From Orrella daihaiensis (GTDB lineage: Bacteria; Pseudomonadota; Gammaproteobacteria; Burkholderiales; Burkholderiaceae_B), in contig NZ_CP063982.1 of assembly GCF_022811525.1 (NCBI RefSeq), positions 558,001 to 622,000 of the forward strand: a stretch of 64,000 bases of DNA, read 5' to 3'. The notes below the pieces were generated by a model, which worked only from the letters and a program-made list of their open reading frames with translations, searched no databases and was not told where the DNA came from. Shown piece by piece: positions 27,886-38,401 of the stretch (positions within the stretch are counted from its first letter, which is position 1; every line of letters begins with the position of its first letter). Made by a program: the position numbers and the translations under genes.

Positions 27886-28796
27886 TGAATGCCTGGCAGC
27901 GATTCTGGGACGGTGATGTCGCGTGGTCGTGGCGCCATTCGCCGGTTGCGATTGTGTCAACGGTGGTGCTGCTGGTTTTGATGGTGGCCTCATTCGGTGC
28001 ACCCTGGGTGGCACCGCACAATCCGTTTGATCTCGCCACCTTAAACCTGCTCGATGCGCTCAAGCCCCCCGCTTGGGAAAGCGGTGGCGATATGGTCCAT
28101 GTTCTGGGCACGGACAGTCAGGGTCGGGACATGTTGTCAGCGATCATGTATGGCATGCAGGTGTCGCTGCTAATTGGCTTGGCGTCGGTTCTGCTGTCGG
28201 TATTTCTAGGCATTGTGCTCGGATTGCTCGCGGGTTATCTCGGTGGCCGAATCGACGCGTACATCATGCGCGTGGCTGATGTGCAGTTATCGTTTCCGGC
28301 GATTTTGATTGCTCTATTGATTGATGGCGTCGCTCGTGCTGTAGTGCCCAGAGAAATGCATGAAATCATCGCATTTCCTGTCCTGGTATTTGCCATTGCA
28401 CTGGCTGGCTGGCCGCAGTATGCCCGAACGGTTCGTGGCTCGACCATGGTAGAAAAAAATCGGGAGTACGTTCAGGCCGCTCGCGTGATTGGTATTTCGT
28501 CACCAGTCATCATGTTTCGGCACGTACTTCCTAATGTGCTAGGTCCAGTCCTGGTTTTGGCGACTGTGCATTTGGCAACAGCCATCATTACGGAAGCGAC
28601 CTTGTCATTTTTGGGGGTAGGCGTGCCGCCAACTTCCCCATCGCTGGGTACGTTGATTCGTATTGGTAATGATTTTTTATTCTCGGGTGAGTGGTGGATC
28701 ACGATTTTCCCGGGCATTGCGCTGGTGTTGCTGGTGCTGGCGGTGAATTTATTAGGGGACTGGATGCGCGATGCCCTGAATCCCCGCTTGAATTGA
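27885..28796 (+). CDS. ABC peptide permease, DppC type
   Basis: The 303-residue second permease has an N-terminal helix, a periplasmic loop containing HNPFDLATLNLLDALKPP, and five further helices. LGTDSQGRDMLSAIMYGMQV and the EAA loop YVQAARVIGISSPVIMFRH mark the DppC/OppC family. I start it at ATG 27885, which overlaps the dppB stop; a TTG three bases earlier would add one Met. It is followed seven bases later by the first ATPase. Confidence 0.92.
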   Translation: MNAWQRFWDGDVAWSWRHSPVAIVSTVVLLVLMVASFGAPWVAPHNPFDLATLNLLDALKPPAWESGGDMVHVLGTDSQGRDMLSAIMYGMQVSLLIGLASVLLSVFLGIVLGLLAGYLGGRIDAYIMRVADVQLSFPAILIALLIDGVARAVVPREMHEIIAFPVLVFAIALAGWPQYARTVRGSTMVEKNREYVQAARVIGISSPVIMFRHVLPNVLGPVLVLATVHLATAIITEATLSFLGVGVPPTSPSLGTLIRIGNDFLFSGEWWITIFPGIALVLLVLAVNLLGDWMRDALNPRLN

Positions 28797-28803
28797 GGGT
28801 GTG

Positions 28804-29775
28804 ATGAGCCAGGTTCTACAGATCCGGCAGCTTAGTGTGGAGTTTCCCACCCGACGAGGTGTGCTTAAGGCGCTTGATGACGTCTCGTTCTCGATTGAGG
28901 CTGGTGAGGTCGTAGGTGTCGTGGGGGAGTCCGGTGCTGGCAAGTCATTGACTGGTGCTGCGATTATCGGTTTGCTTGAACCGCCGGGGCGTGTCTGTGG
29001 CGGAGAGATTTGGCTCGAGGGTCAGCGTATAGACCTACTGTCTGACGATGAGATGAGGAGAATTCGCGGCAGAAAAATCGGTGCTATTTTTCAGGATCCT
29101 CTGACTTCGCTGAATCCGCTTTATACGGTTGGTCAGCAACTGGTTGAGACGATTACGACGCATCTATCGTTAACAGCTAGTCAGGCGCGCACTCGAGCCA
29201 TCGAGTTGCTGGAGGCCACCGGTATTCCTGCAGCCAAAGAGCGCATTGATCACTATCCGCATCAGTTCTCTGGTGGCATGCGTCAACGCGTGGTGATTGC
29301 GTTGGCTTTGGCAGCTGAGCCTAAATTGATCGTCGCTGACGAGCCAACCACAGCGCTCGATGTCTCCATTCAAGCGCAAATCATTGAGTTGTTAAAGCGA
29401 CTATGCAAGGAGCAGGGTGCGGCGGTGATGTTAATTACCCACGATATGGGTGTGATTGCCGAAACCGCCAATCGAGTGGTCGTCATGTATGCGGGACGTG
29501 TGGTGGAAATAGGCTCGGTCCGGGATGTCATTCATGATCCTAGACACCCGTACACAGCTGGTCTGATGGGTTCAATTCCGTCGATTGCACACACTGCCGA
29601 TAGGCTGGTTCAGATTGATGGCAGTATGCCCCGGTTAAATGCCATTCCGACTGGCTGTGCATTTCATCCCAGATGCGACAAAGTCATGGACGTTTGCAAA
29701 CAAGAACGGCCCGACTTGATGGCAGCCGGCAGATCTCAGGCAGCGTGCTGGCTATGTAAGAAGGAGGTCGCATGA
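28804..29775 (+). CDS. ABC peptide importer ATPase, DppD type
   Basis: The 323-residue ATPase has Walker A GESGAGKS, the Q-loop [13 protein letters not shown], signature [15 protein letters not shown], Walker [13 protein letters not shown] and switch His in ITHDMGV. The C-terminal oligopeptide-transporter domain has [19 protein letters not shown], whose cysteines bind an iron-sulfur cluster in relatives. ATG 28804 follows GAGGG at 4 bases; a GTG at 28801 is too close to that site. It overlaps the next gene by four bases (ATGA). Confidence 0.93.
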   Translation: MSQVLQIRQLSVEFPTRRGVLKALDDVSFSIEAGEVVGVVGESGAGKSLTGAAIIGLLEPPGRVCGGEIWLEGQRIDLLSDDEMRRIRGRKIGAIFQDPLTSLNPLYTVGQQLVETITTHLSLTASQARTRAIELLEATGIPAAKERIDHYPHQFSGGMRQRVVIALALAAEPKLIVADEPTTALDVSIQAQIIELLKRLCKEQGAAVMLITHDMGVIAETANRVVVMYAGRVVEIGSVRDVIHDPRHPYTAGLMGSIPSIAHTADRLVQIDGSMPRLNAIPTGCAFHPRCDKVMDVCKQERPDLMAAGRSQAACWLCKKEVA

Positions 29776-30818
29776 GTGATTCAGGACAAGCCAAACCTCT
29801 GATTGAAGTTCGTGACGCGGCGAGATGGTTTGATGTCTCAGCGCCATGGCTTGAGCGCGTGCTGGCGGGCAAGCCACGTTCCATGTTGCGAGCAGTCGAT
29901 GGTGTTTCGTTCACAATTAATCGTGGTGAAACGCTGGCACTCGTCGGTGAGTCGGGGTGTGGCAAGTCGACCATGGCAAGGCTGCTCGTTGGTTTGTATC
30001 CCCTGACCAGAGGTGAGATTTTTATAGATGGCGAATCGATCACAGAGCTAAATGGCCCTAAAGGCCCTTCATTGCGACGTCGATTACAGATGATTTTTCA
30101 GGATCCTTATGCGAGTCTGAATCCACGCTGGCGCGTTGGCAGGATCATTGCTGAACCTTTGAAAGCTCACACTAAGATGAGCATTGCCGAACAGGAAGCC
30201 CGAGTTGATGAGTTGCTCAAACAAGTGGGCCTTGATCCGGCTGACAAGTCACGCTACCCACATCAGTTCTCGGGTGGACAGCGCCAGCGTATTTCAATTG
30301 CACGTGCTCTCGCGGTGCGACCGGAGTTCCTGGTTTGTGATGAACCCACTTCAGCGCTCGATGTATCGGTTCAGGCCCAGGTTCTGAACATCATGAAGGA
30401 TTTGCAGCGCGATTTGGGGCTGACGTATCTATTCATTTCTCACAATTTGGCAGTCGTGCATCATGTGGCCGATCGGGTGGGTGTAATGTATCTCGGCCGT
30501 ATTGTCGAAATCGCGGATCGTGAGGAATTATTTAACAATCCACGTCACCCCTATACGAAGATGTTGTTGTCGGCAATTCCAGACATTGAGGGCCAGGGCA
30601 AATCGCGAACGCCGGTGGCAGGTGAAGTACCAAACCCCTTAAATCCACCGTCCGGTTGTACTTTTCATCCGCGTTGCCCACACGCGCAACCTCTTTGTAA
30701 GCAGGCAGTTCCCGGTTTATTTCGCACAGACAAGAGCCAGGTGGCATGTCATGCTGTCGAGCAAGGCTGGGTCCTCGAGACAGATGCCTTGCCGCGATCG
30801 GGTCTGTTATCCCACTAG
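29772..30818 (+). CDS. ABC peptide importer ATPase, DppF type
   Basis: The 348-residue ATPase is the partner of the preceding gene. It has Walker [10 protein letters not shown]-loop [14 protein letters not shown], signature [15 protein letters not shown], Walker [12 protein letters not shown], and the Cys-containing [12 protein letters not shown] tail. An N-terminal stretch [18 protein letters not shown] between the first strand and the ATPase core is an insertion often seen in this branch. AAGGAGG lies four bases upstream of ATG 29772. It ends the operon. Confidence 0.93.
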   Translation: MSDSGQAKPLIEVRDAARWFDVSAPWLERVLAGKPRSMLRAVDGVSFTINRGETLALVGESGCGKSTMARLLVGLYPLTRGEIFIDGESITELNGPKGPSLRRRLQMIFQDPYASLNPRWRVGRIIAEPLKAHTKMSIAEQEARVDELLKQVGLDPADKSRYPHQFSGGQRQRISIARALAVRPEFLVCDEPTSALDVSVQAQVLNIMKDLQRDLGLTYLFISHNLAVVHHVADRVGVMYLGRIVEIADREELFNNPRHPYTKMLLSAIPDIEGQGKSRTPVAGEVPNPLNPPSGCTFHPRCPHAQPLCKQAVPGLFRTDKSQVACHAVEQGWVLETDALPRSGLLSH

Positions 30819-31023
30819 ACTCGAATCTCTCCACACGATCATGTGAGATTGTTGTTGCGACCATCCTAGGTTTGCGCAAGCACCATACAATGCTTTAAAA
30901 CTAAGTTATTTAGTGTGTGGCGATGGTCAGCAACGTTCGCCCATTTTTTGCTGTGTCAGTCGCAGCACTCACCGCGTCGTTTAGGGTGCGCGAGGGGGAT
31001 TGGGGTTTTAACAAGTGGCTTGA

Positions 31024-32016
<993 letters not shown>

Positions 32017-32138
32017 ATGGTTTGTTGTGACTGCTGCTTAGGCTGAATGCCCCAAATTGATTTGTGGCTCTCATGCCAGGTTGTGTATGGCTGTCCAAAC
32101 AAGGTACTCTGTTTCTAGATGATGCCATGAGGACTGGT

Positions 32139-33689
32139 ATGCGCAGACGGTTTATTTGTTGGTTTCTTATGTCGTGCAGTTTGTTCTGCGCTGGCCTTGT
32201 AAAGGTAGCAAGCGCTCAACAACCTGATTCAGCCTGGTTGTCAAACGGCATTCCGAATGCGGTTGCTGTAGAGGCGGTAGGGCTTTTGCAAACCTCGAAT
32301 GAGGACGGACTTAAGCCTGAAAATTACCTTGCATCGAATTTGCAGGCGGAGTTGTTAGCCCTTAAAAGCGCTGGACAGCCCGATGCAATTGCAGAAACTG
32401 CATTTGAGCGTCGGCTAACGCTTGCCATGATTCGCTATCTGAATGACTTGGCGCTAGGTCGAGTCACGGCGCGAGAGGTTTATCACCAGTTTGATGGATC
32501 AGCTCCGAGGGTTTATGACGCACGACTCGAATTGCAAAGTGCATTGGACGCAGGCGATATCAGTTTGGCGGTTGAGCGTGCGCGACCAAAGTTCCCGCTC
32601 TATCCCGCATTGCAAGGCGCGTTGGCACAATATCAGGCACTTGCTGGGCATAGTGCTTGGCAAACCGACTTGCCTTTACCGGCTGGTCGCAAGCTTGAGG
32701 CAGGCCAGTCTTATCCAGCCTTGAGTGTGTTACGAGAACGCCTGGTTGCATTGGGTGACCTGCCGGTGTCAACCGCTTCAAGTACAGTTTACGATCCAGC
32801 ATTGGTTGAGGGCGTTAAAGCGTTTCAGCGTCGACATGGTCTCACCGATGATGGTGTAGTTGGTCTTAAGACCCTGGCGGCCATCAATGTGACGCCGGCC
32901 GCGCGCGCCGAACAAATTGCGCTGTCCATGGAGCGTCTCAGATGGACGCCGCTGCATCAGGGAGATCGCTTAATTGCAGTTAATTTGCCGGGGTTTATGT
33001 TGTATGCCTATGAAATCAATGCTGACGGTGCGGTGCATGTCGACTTGGAAATGCGAGTCGTGGTGGGGAGTTCATTGAACCATCGAACGCCCGTGTTTGA
33101 TGAGGATATGCTTTTTATTGAATTCAGTCCCTACTGGAACGTACCGCCATCGATAGCTCGTAGTGAGACGGTTCCGGCCTTGCGCAAGGATCCCGAGTAC
33201 TTGAACAAGCAACAGATGGAGTTTGTTGATTCCGCAGGTCATGTATCTACAAGAGTCACCCCAGAAAAAATCCAGGCGGTGCTGAGCGGTCAACTTCGAA
33301 TTCGTCAACGCCCAGGCCCTCATAACGCCCTGGGAGCGATTAAGTTTATTTTCCCGAACAATGACAACATATTCTTGCATCACACACCGTCAACCCACTT
33401 GTTTGACCGTGATCGAAGAGATCTTAGCCATGGGTGTATTCGGGTTGAGGAACCTGTTGAGCTAGCGAAGTTTGTGCTGGCCAATGAACCTGAGTGGACT
33501 GAAGAACGAATTCGGCAGGCCATGGATGCCGGGGTATCTAAAACCATTCGGCTATTGAATCCAATCCCAGTTCTGATTGGTTACAGCACGGTGTTGGCTA
33601 GAAATGGAACTGTCTTCTTTTATCCGGATTTATATGGCCACGATGCGGTTTTGCGCAAAGCACTCAGTCAGTACAAGGGTCTACAATAA
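32139..33689 (+). CDS. ldtD: L,D-transpeptidase, YcbB/LdtD type
   Basis: LdtD enzymes make mDAP-mDAP (3-3) crosslinks in periplasmic peptidoglycan. The 516-residue precursor has a signal peptide (MRRRFICWFLMSCSLF..ASA), an N-terminal helical domain, a peptidoglycan-binding repeat (VKAFQRRHGLTDDGVVGLKT, about 225-245) and the YkuD catalytic domain. Its nucleophile is Cys433 in DLSHGCIRVEEP, with His in FLHHTPS upstream. ATG 32139 follows GAGG at 6 bases and gives a proper signal peptide; ATG 32127 is the alternative. A mepK-type gene follows 31 bases on, as in E. coli ycbB-ycbK. Confidence 0.9.
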   Translation: MRRRFICWFLMSCSLFCAGLVKVASAQQPDSAWLSNGIPNAVAVEAVGLLQTSNEDGLKPENYLASNLQAELLALKSAGQPDAIAETAFERRLTLAMIRYLNDLALGRVTAREVYHQFDGSAPRVYDARLELQSALDAGDISLAVERARPKFPLYPALQGALAQYQALAGHSAWQTDLPLPAGRKLEAGQSYPALSVLRERLVALGDLPVSTASSTVYDPALVEGVKAFQRRHGLTDDGVVGLKTLAAINVTPAARAEQIALSMERLRWTPLHQGDRLIAVNLPGFMLYAYEINADGAVHVDLEMRVVVGSSLNHRTPVFDEDMLFIEFSPYWNVPPSIARSETVPALRKDPEYLNKQQMEFVDSAGHVSTRVTPEKIQAVLSGQLRIRQRPGPHNALGAIKFIFPNNDNIFLHHTPSTHLFDRDRRDLSHGCIRVEEPVELAKFVLANEPEWTEERIRQAMDAGVSKTIRLLNPIPVLIGYSTVLARNGTVFFYPDLYGHDAVLRKALSQYKGLQ

Positions 33690-33720
33690 GTGGATGTAAC
33701 TTGTTAAGCAAGCGTGTGTT

Positions 33721-34287
33721 ATGACAAACCGTATGAAAATACACCGCCGTAGTCTCTTGAGGTTTGGTGGTGCCGTGGTTGCTAGTGTAGTCAGTGCGCC
33801 AGCGCTGGCCAAGCTTGTCAATCCAATCGGCCGTATGGGCAAAGACATACACATGAGTCATTTGCATACTGCAGAGCACATTGACTTGGTGTTTGCGGTT
33901 CAGGACCAATATCTGAACCCAGCGCTTGATAAGCTGAACTATTTCTTGCGTGACCATTATTCAGGCGATGTTGGCATTATGGATCCTTTGCTGTACGACC
34001 TGATGTACCAAATTCGACGTGATCTCGGAGTTCGGAGGCCGTTTCAGGTGATCTCTGGCTACCGCAGCCCCGAAACGAATGAGCATCTGCGTACTAGCCG
34101 CGGTGGTGGCGTTGCCAAGCGTAGTCTGCATATGGATGGCAAGGCAATCGACGTGCGTTTGCCGGGTGTGCCGTTGAAAGAGTTGCGCGATGCGGCCATC
34201 GCCCAGAAAGTGGGAGGGGTTGGCTACTACCCCAAAGACGGGTTTGTCCACATCGATACAGGTAACGTACGTGCTTGGGGTAGTTAA
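33721..34287 (+). CDS. mepK: MepK-like murein endopeptidase (DUF882, M15 fold)
   Basis: MepK (YcbK) is a periplasmic zinc endopeptidase that cuts peptidoglycan crosslinks, including the 3-3 type made by LdtD. The 188-residue precursor has a twin-arginine-like signal HRRSLLRFGG and an Ala-rich h-region. The zinc ligands expected for the fold are present: His137 and Asp144 in SLHMDGKAIDV and His177 in GFVHIDTG; SGYRSPETNEHLR precedes them. It lies just after ldtD, a making-and-cutting pair conserved in many Proteobacteria. Confidence 0.88.
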   Translation: MTNRMKIHRRSLLRFGGAVVASVVSAPALAKLVNPIGRMGKDIHMSHLHTAEHIDLVFAVQDQYLNPALDKLNYFLRDHYSGDVGIMDPLLYDLMYQIRRDLGVRRPFQVISGYRSPETNEHLRTSRGGGVAKRSLHMDGKAIDVRLPGVPLKELRDAAIAQKVGGVGYYPKDGFVHIDTGNVRAWGS

Positions 34288-34290
34288 ATC

Positions 34291-35310
34291 CTAACTCTGC
34301 GGTGGTGGCTCAGTTGTTTGCCCGGTCAGTCGTTGCCAAAGCCAGGGTAGCCCCGTCTCAAGATTTGGGCGGTTACCTTGCTGAATCGACGGGCGTTCAA
34401 GATCGAGTGAGCCATTCTCATCAGGCTTGCCCATGTTGAAGTTAAAGAAATAAGCCGGTTCGAATCCCATGCGTAAGTCGGTGATGTAAACATCACCATC
34501 GAGTTCTCGCATCCGGAAAAATCCATGACTAAACGCCTGAATGCTGGCGATACCCGGATGATCGCTGTGTTTGGCAATCAGGGTCGCACCGCGGTCATGT
34601 TCAGTCCAGTAGACAACGGGTTCTTCATCGAGCAACGAATACCAGCCTTCGTAATAATGTGTCGGTGAAGTTGCAACTACTCGCCATAGAATCGAATTCA
34701 GAGGTGATGGGGTCACCAAAATATCCGACTCTGAAGAAACAGTGGTTGGTAGGCTTTGTCTTGCTACCGACTCGACATATTGTTGTGCACCTAGCCCCCA
34801 TATCAAATAAATACTGCTAATTGTAAGTCCAATCGTGTTGAATCTAAAACGTTTCTCAGATTTAGACATTAAACAGGCGAATAGTCCAATCAATAAGGGC
34901 AGTGTGTAAAGTGGGTCGATGATAAAGATACTTCCGCGCCCGAATGGATAATCAGTGAATGGCTGCAGCAGCTGTGTGCCATATACCGTGAGATAGTCCA
35001 CTGTGACATGGGTCATAAAAACCAGCCAAAATGCCAGTAGCCAGCGTTTGAAAAGATCTGGTCGTTTACCTAGCCAGGCTGCCAGCCCCGCAAAAACTGG
35101 GCTTGCGATTGTGAGGAATAGTAGCGCATGACTTTCGGCGCGGTGTCGCGTCATGTTGAGAATGGCATCACCGAAGTCCACCACGACGTCAAGGTCAGGG
35201 GTGGTGCCAGCAGCCGCACCCCAGAGTGCTGATTGCCACACGGGAACACGCTTGCCCATGACGGCGACACTCACAGCTGCGCCGAGCGTGATTTGGGTCA
35301 CACTATCCAT
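34291..35310 (-). CDS. YdjM-like membrane-bound metal-dependent hydrolase family protein
   Basis: The 339-residue protein starts MDSVTQITLGAAVSVAVMG, the conserved opening of the YdjM/DUF457 family. It has GTTPDLDVV and TRHRAESHAL, the Asp/His residues thought to bind metal, and FMTHVTVDYLTVYGTQLL, with four or five membrane helices in the first 180 residues. The C-terminal half is soluble and ends in a Pro-rich tail. Members of this family are linked to membrane or SOS biology in E. coli, but no reaction is established. Confidence 0.75.
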   Translation of the reverse strand: MDSVTQITLGAAVSVAVMGKRVPVWQSALWGAAAGTTPDLDVVVDFGDAILNMTRHRAESHALLFLTIASPVFAGLAAWLGKRPDLFKRWLLAFWLVFMTHVTVDYLTVYGTQLLQPFTDYPFGRGSIFIIDPLYTLPLLIGLFACLMSKSEKRFRFNTIGLTISSIYLIWGLGAQQYVESVARQSLPTTVSSESDILVTPSPLNSILWRVVATSPTHYYEGWYSLLDEEPVVYWTEHDRGATLIAKHSDHPGIASIQAFSHGFFRMRELDGDVYITDLRMGFEPAYFFNFNMGKPDENGSLDLERPSIQQGNRPNLETGLPWLWQRLTGQTTEPPPQS

Positions 35311-35374
35311 TGATGTTGTTTCTATGCAGGTAGATTGATATCGAAGAATAAGGTTAGACGATTGGGAGACTTAA

Positions 35375-36016
35375 ATGTTCAAAGACCGCACAGAGGCTGC
35401 TGACGAGTTAGCCGGCAAGCTTACCGGATACAGACATGACCATCCTTTGGTGTTGGGTATTGCCAGAGGGGCGGTTCCGATGGCCGCCCGTATTGCGGAC
35501 CATTTAAATGCTCAATGGGATGTGCTTTTGGCCAAAAAATTAAGTGCGCCAGGAAACCCGGAGTATGCAGTTGGTGCAGTAGACGAATCCGGTTGGATTT
35601 ACCGGTCTGAGATGGCGGATCGGCTTGGGATTGATGATGCGTATCTCGAACAACAAAAAGAGCATCAGATGGCGGTCATGCGTAAGCGCCGGGCAGACTA
35701 TGAAGCCATAGTCCCGCGTATCAATCCCCAAGGCCGTGTTGTGATAGTGGTCGATGATGGTCTAGCCACAGGAGCCACAATGATGGCTGCGATTCACGGC
35801 CTGAAGCAGCAAGGCGCACGCAAAGTGATTTGTGCAGTACCCATCGGATCAAAACAAAGTACTGCGGCCGCCCGGACTGTGGCAGACGCAGTTATTTGCT
35901 TGGATGAGCCTGAAGAGTTTTACGCCGTTAGCCAGGGTTATCGTGAGTTTGCGCAAGTCGAAGATGATGATGTTCTCGACTTGCTTAGGCAAAAAGCAAA
36001 ACAAAATTACGCGTAG
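35375..36016 (+). CDS. Type I phosphoribosyltransferase-domain protein, function unknown
   Basis: The 213-residue protein begins MFKDRTEAADELAGKL, followed by LVLGIARGAVPMAARIA and the PRPP-binding loop VIVVDDGLATGATMMAAI near residue 125. This family of stand-alone PRTase-fold proteins is widespread, often with stress or erythromycin-esterase-like genes, and its substrate is not known. GGGAG lies upstream of the ATG. It converges with the SDR gene 12 bases on. Confidence 0.78.
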   Translation: MFKDRTEAADELAGKLTGYRHDHPLVLGIARGAVPMAARIADHLNAQWDVLLAKKLSAPGNPEYAVGAVDESGWIYRSEMADRLGIDDAYLEQQKEHQMAVMRKRRADYEAIVPRINPQGRVVIVVDDGLATGATMMAAIHGLKQQGARKVICAVPIGSKQSTAAARTVADAVICLDEPEEFYAVSQGYREFAQVEDDDVLDLLRQKAKQNYA

Positions 36017-36028
36017 TTCGCTATCGTC

Positions 36029-36805
36029 TCAGTCTTTGACCAAGCCACCATCAACAATGAGGTTCTGACCCGTGATTGCACGGCTCCAGGGTGAAAGAAA
36101 AAACAACACCGCGTCGGCAAACTCCTCCGGCGTTGTGACGCTACGAAGTGGCGTTTGTTCAGCAATCAGATCGAAGACAAAATCGGGCGTGGAGGCGCTA
36201 GCATCAGTGGTGCGCAACAATCCGCCAGAAAGCATATTCACGGTGATGCCATCTGGCCCAAGCTCATGGGCTGCAGTACGAGTCAGTGATAGCAGTGCAG
36301 CTTTAGCGGCAGTGTAGTCATGATAGGGTACGACTGGGTTCTGGAAAAGGTTGGTGCCGACATTAACGATGCGACCGAATCTGAGCGCCCTCATGGCCGG
36401 TGCTGCAGTCTGGATGGTGTTAAGCGCGCCAGCGATTGAGCCCCTTAACTGTTGTTCAAAATCAGCCCAGGCAATTTGATCGAGTTTTTTACGGGCGTCG
36501 CCATTGAATTGAAATTCAACGAGTGCGTTGTTGACCACGGAGGTGATCGGTCCACCAAAATGCTGTTTGGCTCGCTCGAACATCAAACCGACCCCAGCCG
36601 GATCAGTGATATCTGCCTGTATCGCAACCACGGATTGACCAAGCTCAATAGCAAGTGCCTTGGCGGCCTCGCCGCTTTTGTAATAGTTAATGACTACCTT
36701 GGCGCCTTCACGGGCGAGTGCTCGACTGATGGATCGGCCAAGTCCACGGGCGCCACCGGTCACCAATACTGTTTGCTCACTCAGTTTCAATGTCTTCTCC
36801 AACAT
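36029..36805 (-). CDS. SDR oxidoreductase, FabG-like
   Basis: The 258-residue short-chain dehydrogenase has the NADP motif TGGARGLG (16-23), the NNAL structural motif near residue 92, and catalytic Tyr164-x3-Lys168 (YTAAK). The position of the usual catalytic Ser, 13 residues before Tyr, is Thr151. The C-terminus ITGQNLIVDGG is typical of 3-oxoacyl-ACP reductases. I start it at ATG 36805, since an upstream extension to 36937 would run into the opposite gene's start and has no homology to the fold. The substrate is unknown. Confidence 0.75.
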   Translation of the reverse strand: MLEKTLKLSEQTVLVTGGARGLGRSISRALAREGAKVVINYYKSGEAAKALAIELGQSVVAIQADITDPAGVGLMFERAKQHFGGPITSVVNNALVEFQFNGDARKKLDQIAWADFEQQLRGSIAGALNTIQTAAPAMRALRFGRIVNVGTNLFQNPVVPYHDYTAAKAALLSLTRTAAHELGPDGITVNMLSGGLLRTTDASASTPDFVFDLIAEQTPLRSVTTPEEFADAVLFFLSPWSRAITGQNLIVDGGLVKD

Positions 36806-36907
36806 GGTTTCAAAGTCTGATTGCTTGTCAGGGCTTTGCTCAATTGTGACTAGATTATCGTACGATCGTGTTTCACTATAAAACGTCCCCCAACCCTGGA
36901 GAGACCC

Positions 36908-37378
36908 ATGCTCTACGACATCCTTAAGACTGTTCACGTGCTATCCATCATTCTTTGGGTTGGTGGCATGATGTTTGCCCACTGGTTCTTGAGGCCGGCG
37001 GCTTTACAGCTAGATGCAGAGCCGCGTCTAAGGCTGATGCAAGATGCGCTTGGACGATTTTTTAAAGTCGTTTTAATTGCATCATTGCTGGTATTGATCA
37101 CAGGCTATTGGATGATGGGCCGCATAGCTAAAGAAACGGTGCAAGCCGGTTTGTCCTTTCAAATGCCGATCAGCTGGTGGATTATGGCGGTCTTGGGGAC
37201 ATTAATGGTCGCTATTTTTATGCACATCCGCTTTGCACTGTTTAAGCGGCTACGCGATGCGGTGCAATTTGCGACTTGGGATAAGGCCGGTACTGCGCTT
37301 GGCTCGATTCGAACATGGGTATCTGTCAATCTTGGGTTGGGCATTCTGATTGTCGTGGTGACACTGTTGGGTCTCTGA
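36908..37378 (+). CDS. CopD-like four-helix membrane protein
   Basis: The 156-residue protein has four membrane helices, with the first in MLYDILKTVHVLSIILWVGG. It has conserved His and Trp near the helix ends (VHVLS, WVGGMMFAHWFL, MHIRFALF), as in the CopD family of possible haem- or copper-linked membrane proteins. GGAGAG precedes the ATG. It runs in the same direction as the sodium channel and MscS genes that follow, but 112 bases separate it from the next one. Function is not known. Confidence 0.7.
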   Translation: MLYDILKTVHVLSIILWVGGMMFAHWFLRPAALQLDAEPRLRLMQDALGRFFKVVLIASLLVLITGYWMMGRIAKETVQAGLSFQMPISWWIMAVLGTLMVAIFMHIRFALFKRLRDAVQFATWDKAGTALGSIRTWVSVNLGLGILIVVVTLLGL

Positions 37379-37490
37379 GAGGGGCTTTGTTTGGGCCAGG
37401 TAGGGCAATTTCGCTCGACAATGGCTGCCAGAAGGTTCAAACTCGGTTAGATTAGCGGCGTTCGTTATTCGAAGATGCCGGAGCAATCCC

Positions 37491-38339
37491 ATGTCCACGA
37501 TATCCAAGATGTCAGCGCGTGAGCACGCCCTCAAGTTGGTAGAAGACTCGCGCTTTACCAACTTTATTCTGGGGGTCATTCTATTTAACGCCATTGTTCT
37601 GGGCATGCAGACAGCGACTGAAACGCTGGCAAGCTGGCAGCCAACGCTTTATGTACTGGATAAAGCTTGTCTCGCTATATTTGTCATAGAACTCTTGTTG
37701 CGTCTTTACGTCTGGCGTGGCCGTTTCTTTAAAGACCCTTGGAGCATTTTTGACCTGACGGTGGTTGCTATCGCACTCGTGCCAGCATCAGGTCCGCTGG
37801 CCGTGCTGCGTGCATTGAGGGTGCTTCGGGTTCTTCGAGTACTGACCATCGTGCCTTCCATGCGGCGTGTGGTGGCTGCATTGTTAGGCGCTTTGCCGGG
37901 CTTGGGTGCCATTGGCATGTTGTTGATGCTGATCTATTACGTTTTTGCAGTCATCGCGACAGACTTATTTGGTGACAAATTCCCCGACTGGTTCGGGTCG
38001 ATCGGCTTGTCTTTCTACACCCTGTTTCAAGTCATGACGCTCGAGAGTTGGTCAATGGGTATTTCACGGCCGGTGATGCAAGAGTTCCCTTATGCGTGGT
38101 TGTTTTTTGTGCCGTTTATTTTGGTGGCGACATTCACGATTCTGAACTTGTTCATTGCCATTATTGTCAACGCCATGCAGACCTTTGCCGAGCAGGATCA
38201 CGCAGCCGAACGTGAGGCACAGGCTCACGAGGCAGATCGTCGCGAGCAGCACTTGCAAGAGCAGTTAGCGTCAATTCACGAAGAGATACGGCAGTTGCGT
38301 CAGGCGCTCGCCAAACATGGCGATCAGCAGCAGGGGTGA
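37491..38339 (+). CDS. Voltage-gated sodium channel, NaChBac type
   Basis: Single-domain tetrameric channels of this family pass Na+ across the inner membrane on depolarisation. The 282-residue protein has six membrane helices. S4 carries four regularly spaced arginines (107, 110, 113, 116 in LRALRVLRVLRVL). The pore filter TLESWSMG (183-190) matches the bacterial Nav signature LESW. S6 ends in FIAIIVNAMQTF, and a charged C-terminal coiled coil (about 228-275) fits the tetramer-assembly helix of known channels. It is the second of three adjacent membrane genes. Confidence 0.9.
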   Translation: MSTISKMSAREHALKLVEDSRFTNFILGVILFNAIVLGMQTATETLASWQPTLYVLDKACLAIFVIELLLRLYVWRGRFFKDPWSIFDLTVVAIALVPASGPLAVLRALRVLRVLRVLTIVPSMRRVVAALLGALPGLGAIGMLLMLIYYVFAVIATDLFGDKFPDWFGSIGLSFYTLFQVMTLESWSMGISRPVMQEFPYAWLFFVPFILVATFTILNLFIAIIVNAMQTFAEQDHAAEREAQAHEADRREQHLQEQLASIHEEIRQLRQALAKHGDQQQG

Positions 38340-38401
38340 CAGCGATCACATTGCTTCGGTACACTGAAAGTGTTTTTAATGCTGTTTAGTGAGCTGGCTT
38401 T

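Noticed and set aside
30819..31023. A 28-codon frame starting near 30923, upstream of tonB
   Set aside because: It has no ribosome site and no recognisable features; the region is more likely a plain promoter and leader.
36806..36937. 44-residue N-terminal extension of the SDR gene
   Set aside because: It would overlap the start of the opposite CopD-like gene and precedes the fold's first strand. ATG 36805 gives the standard length.
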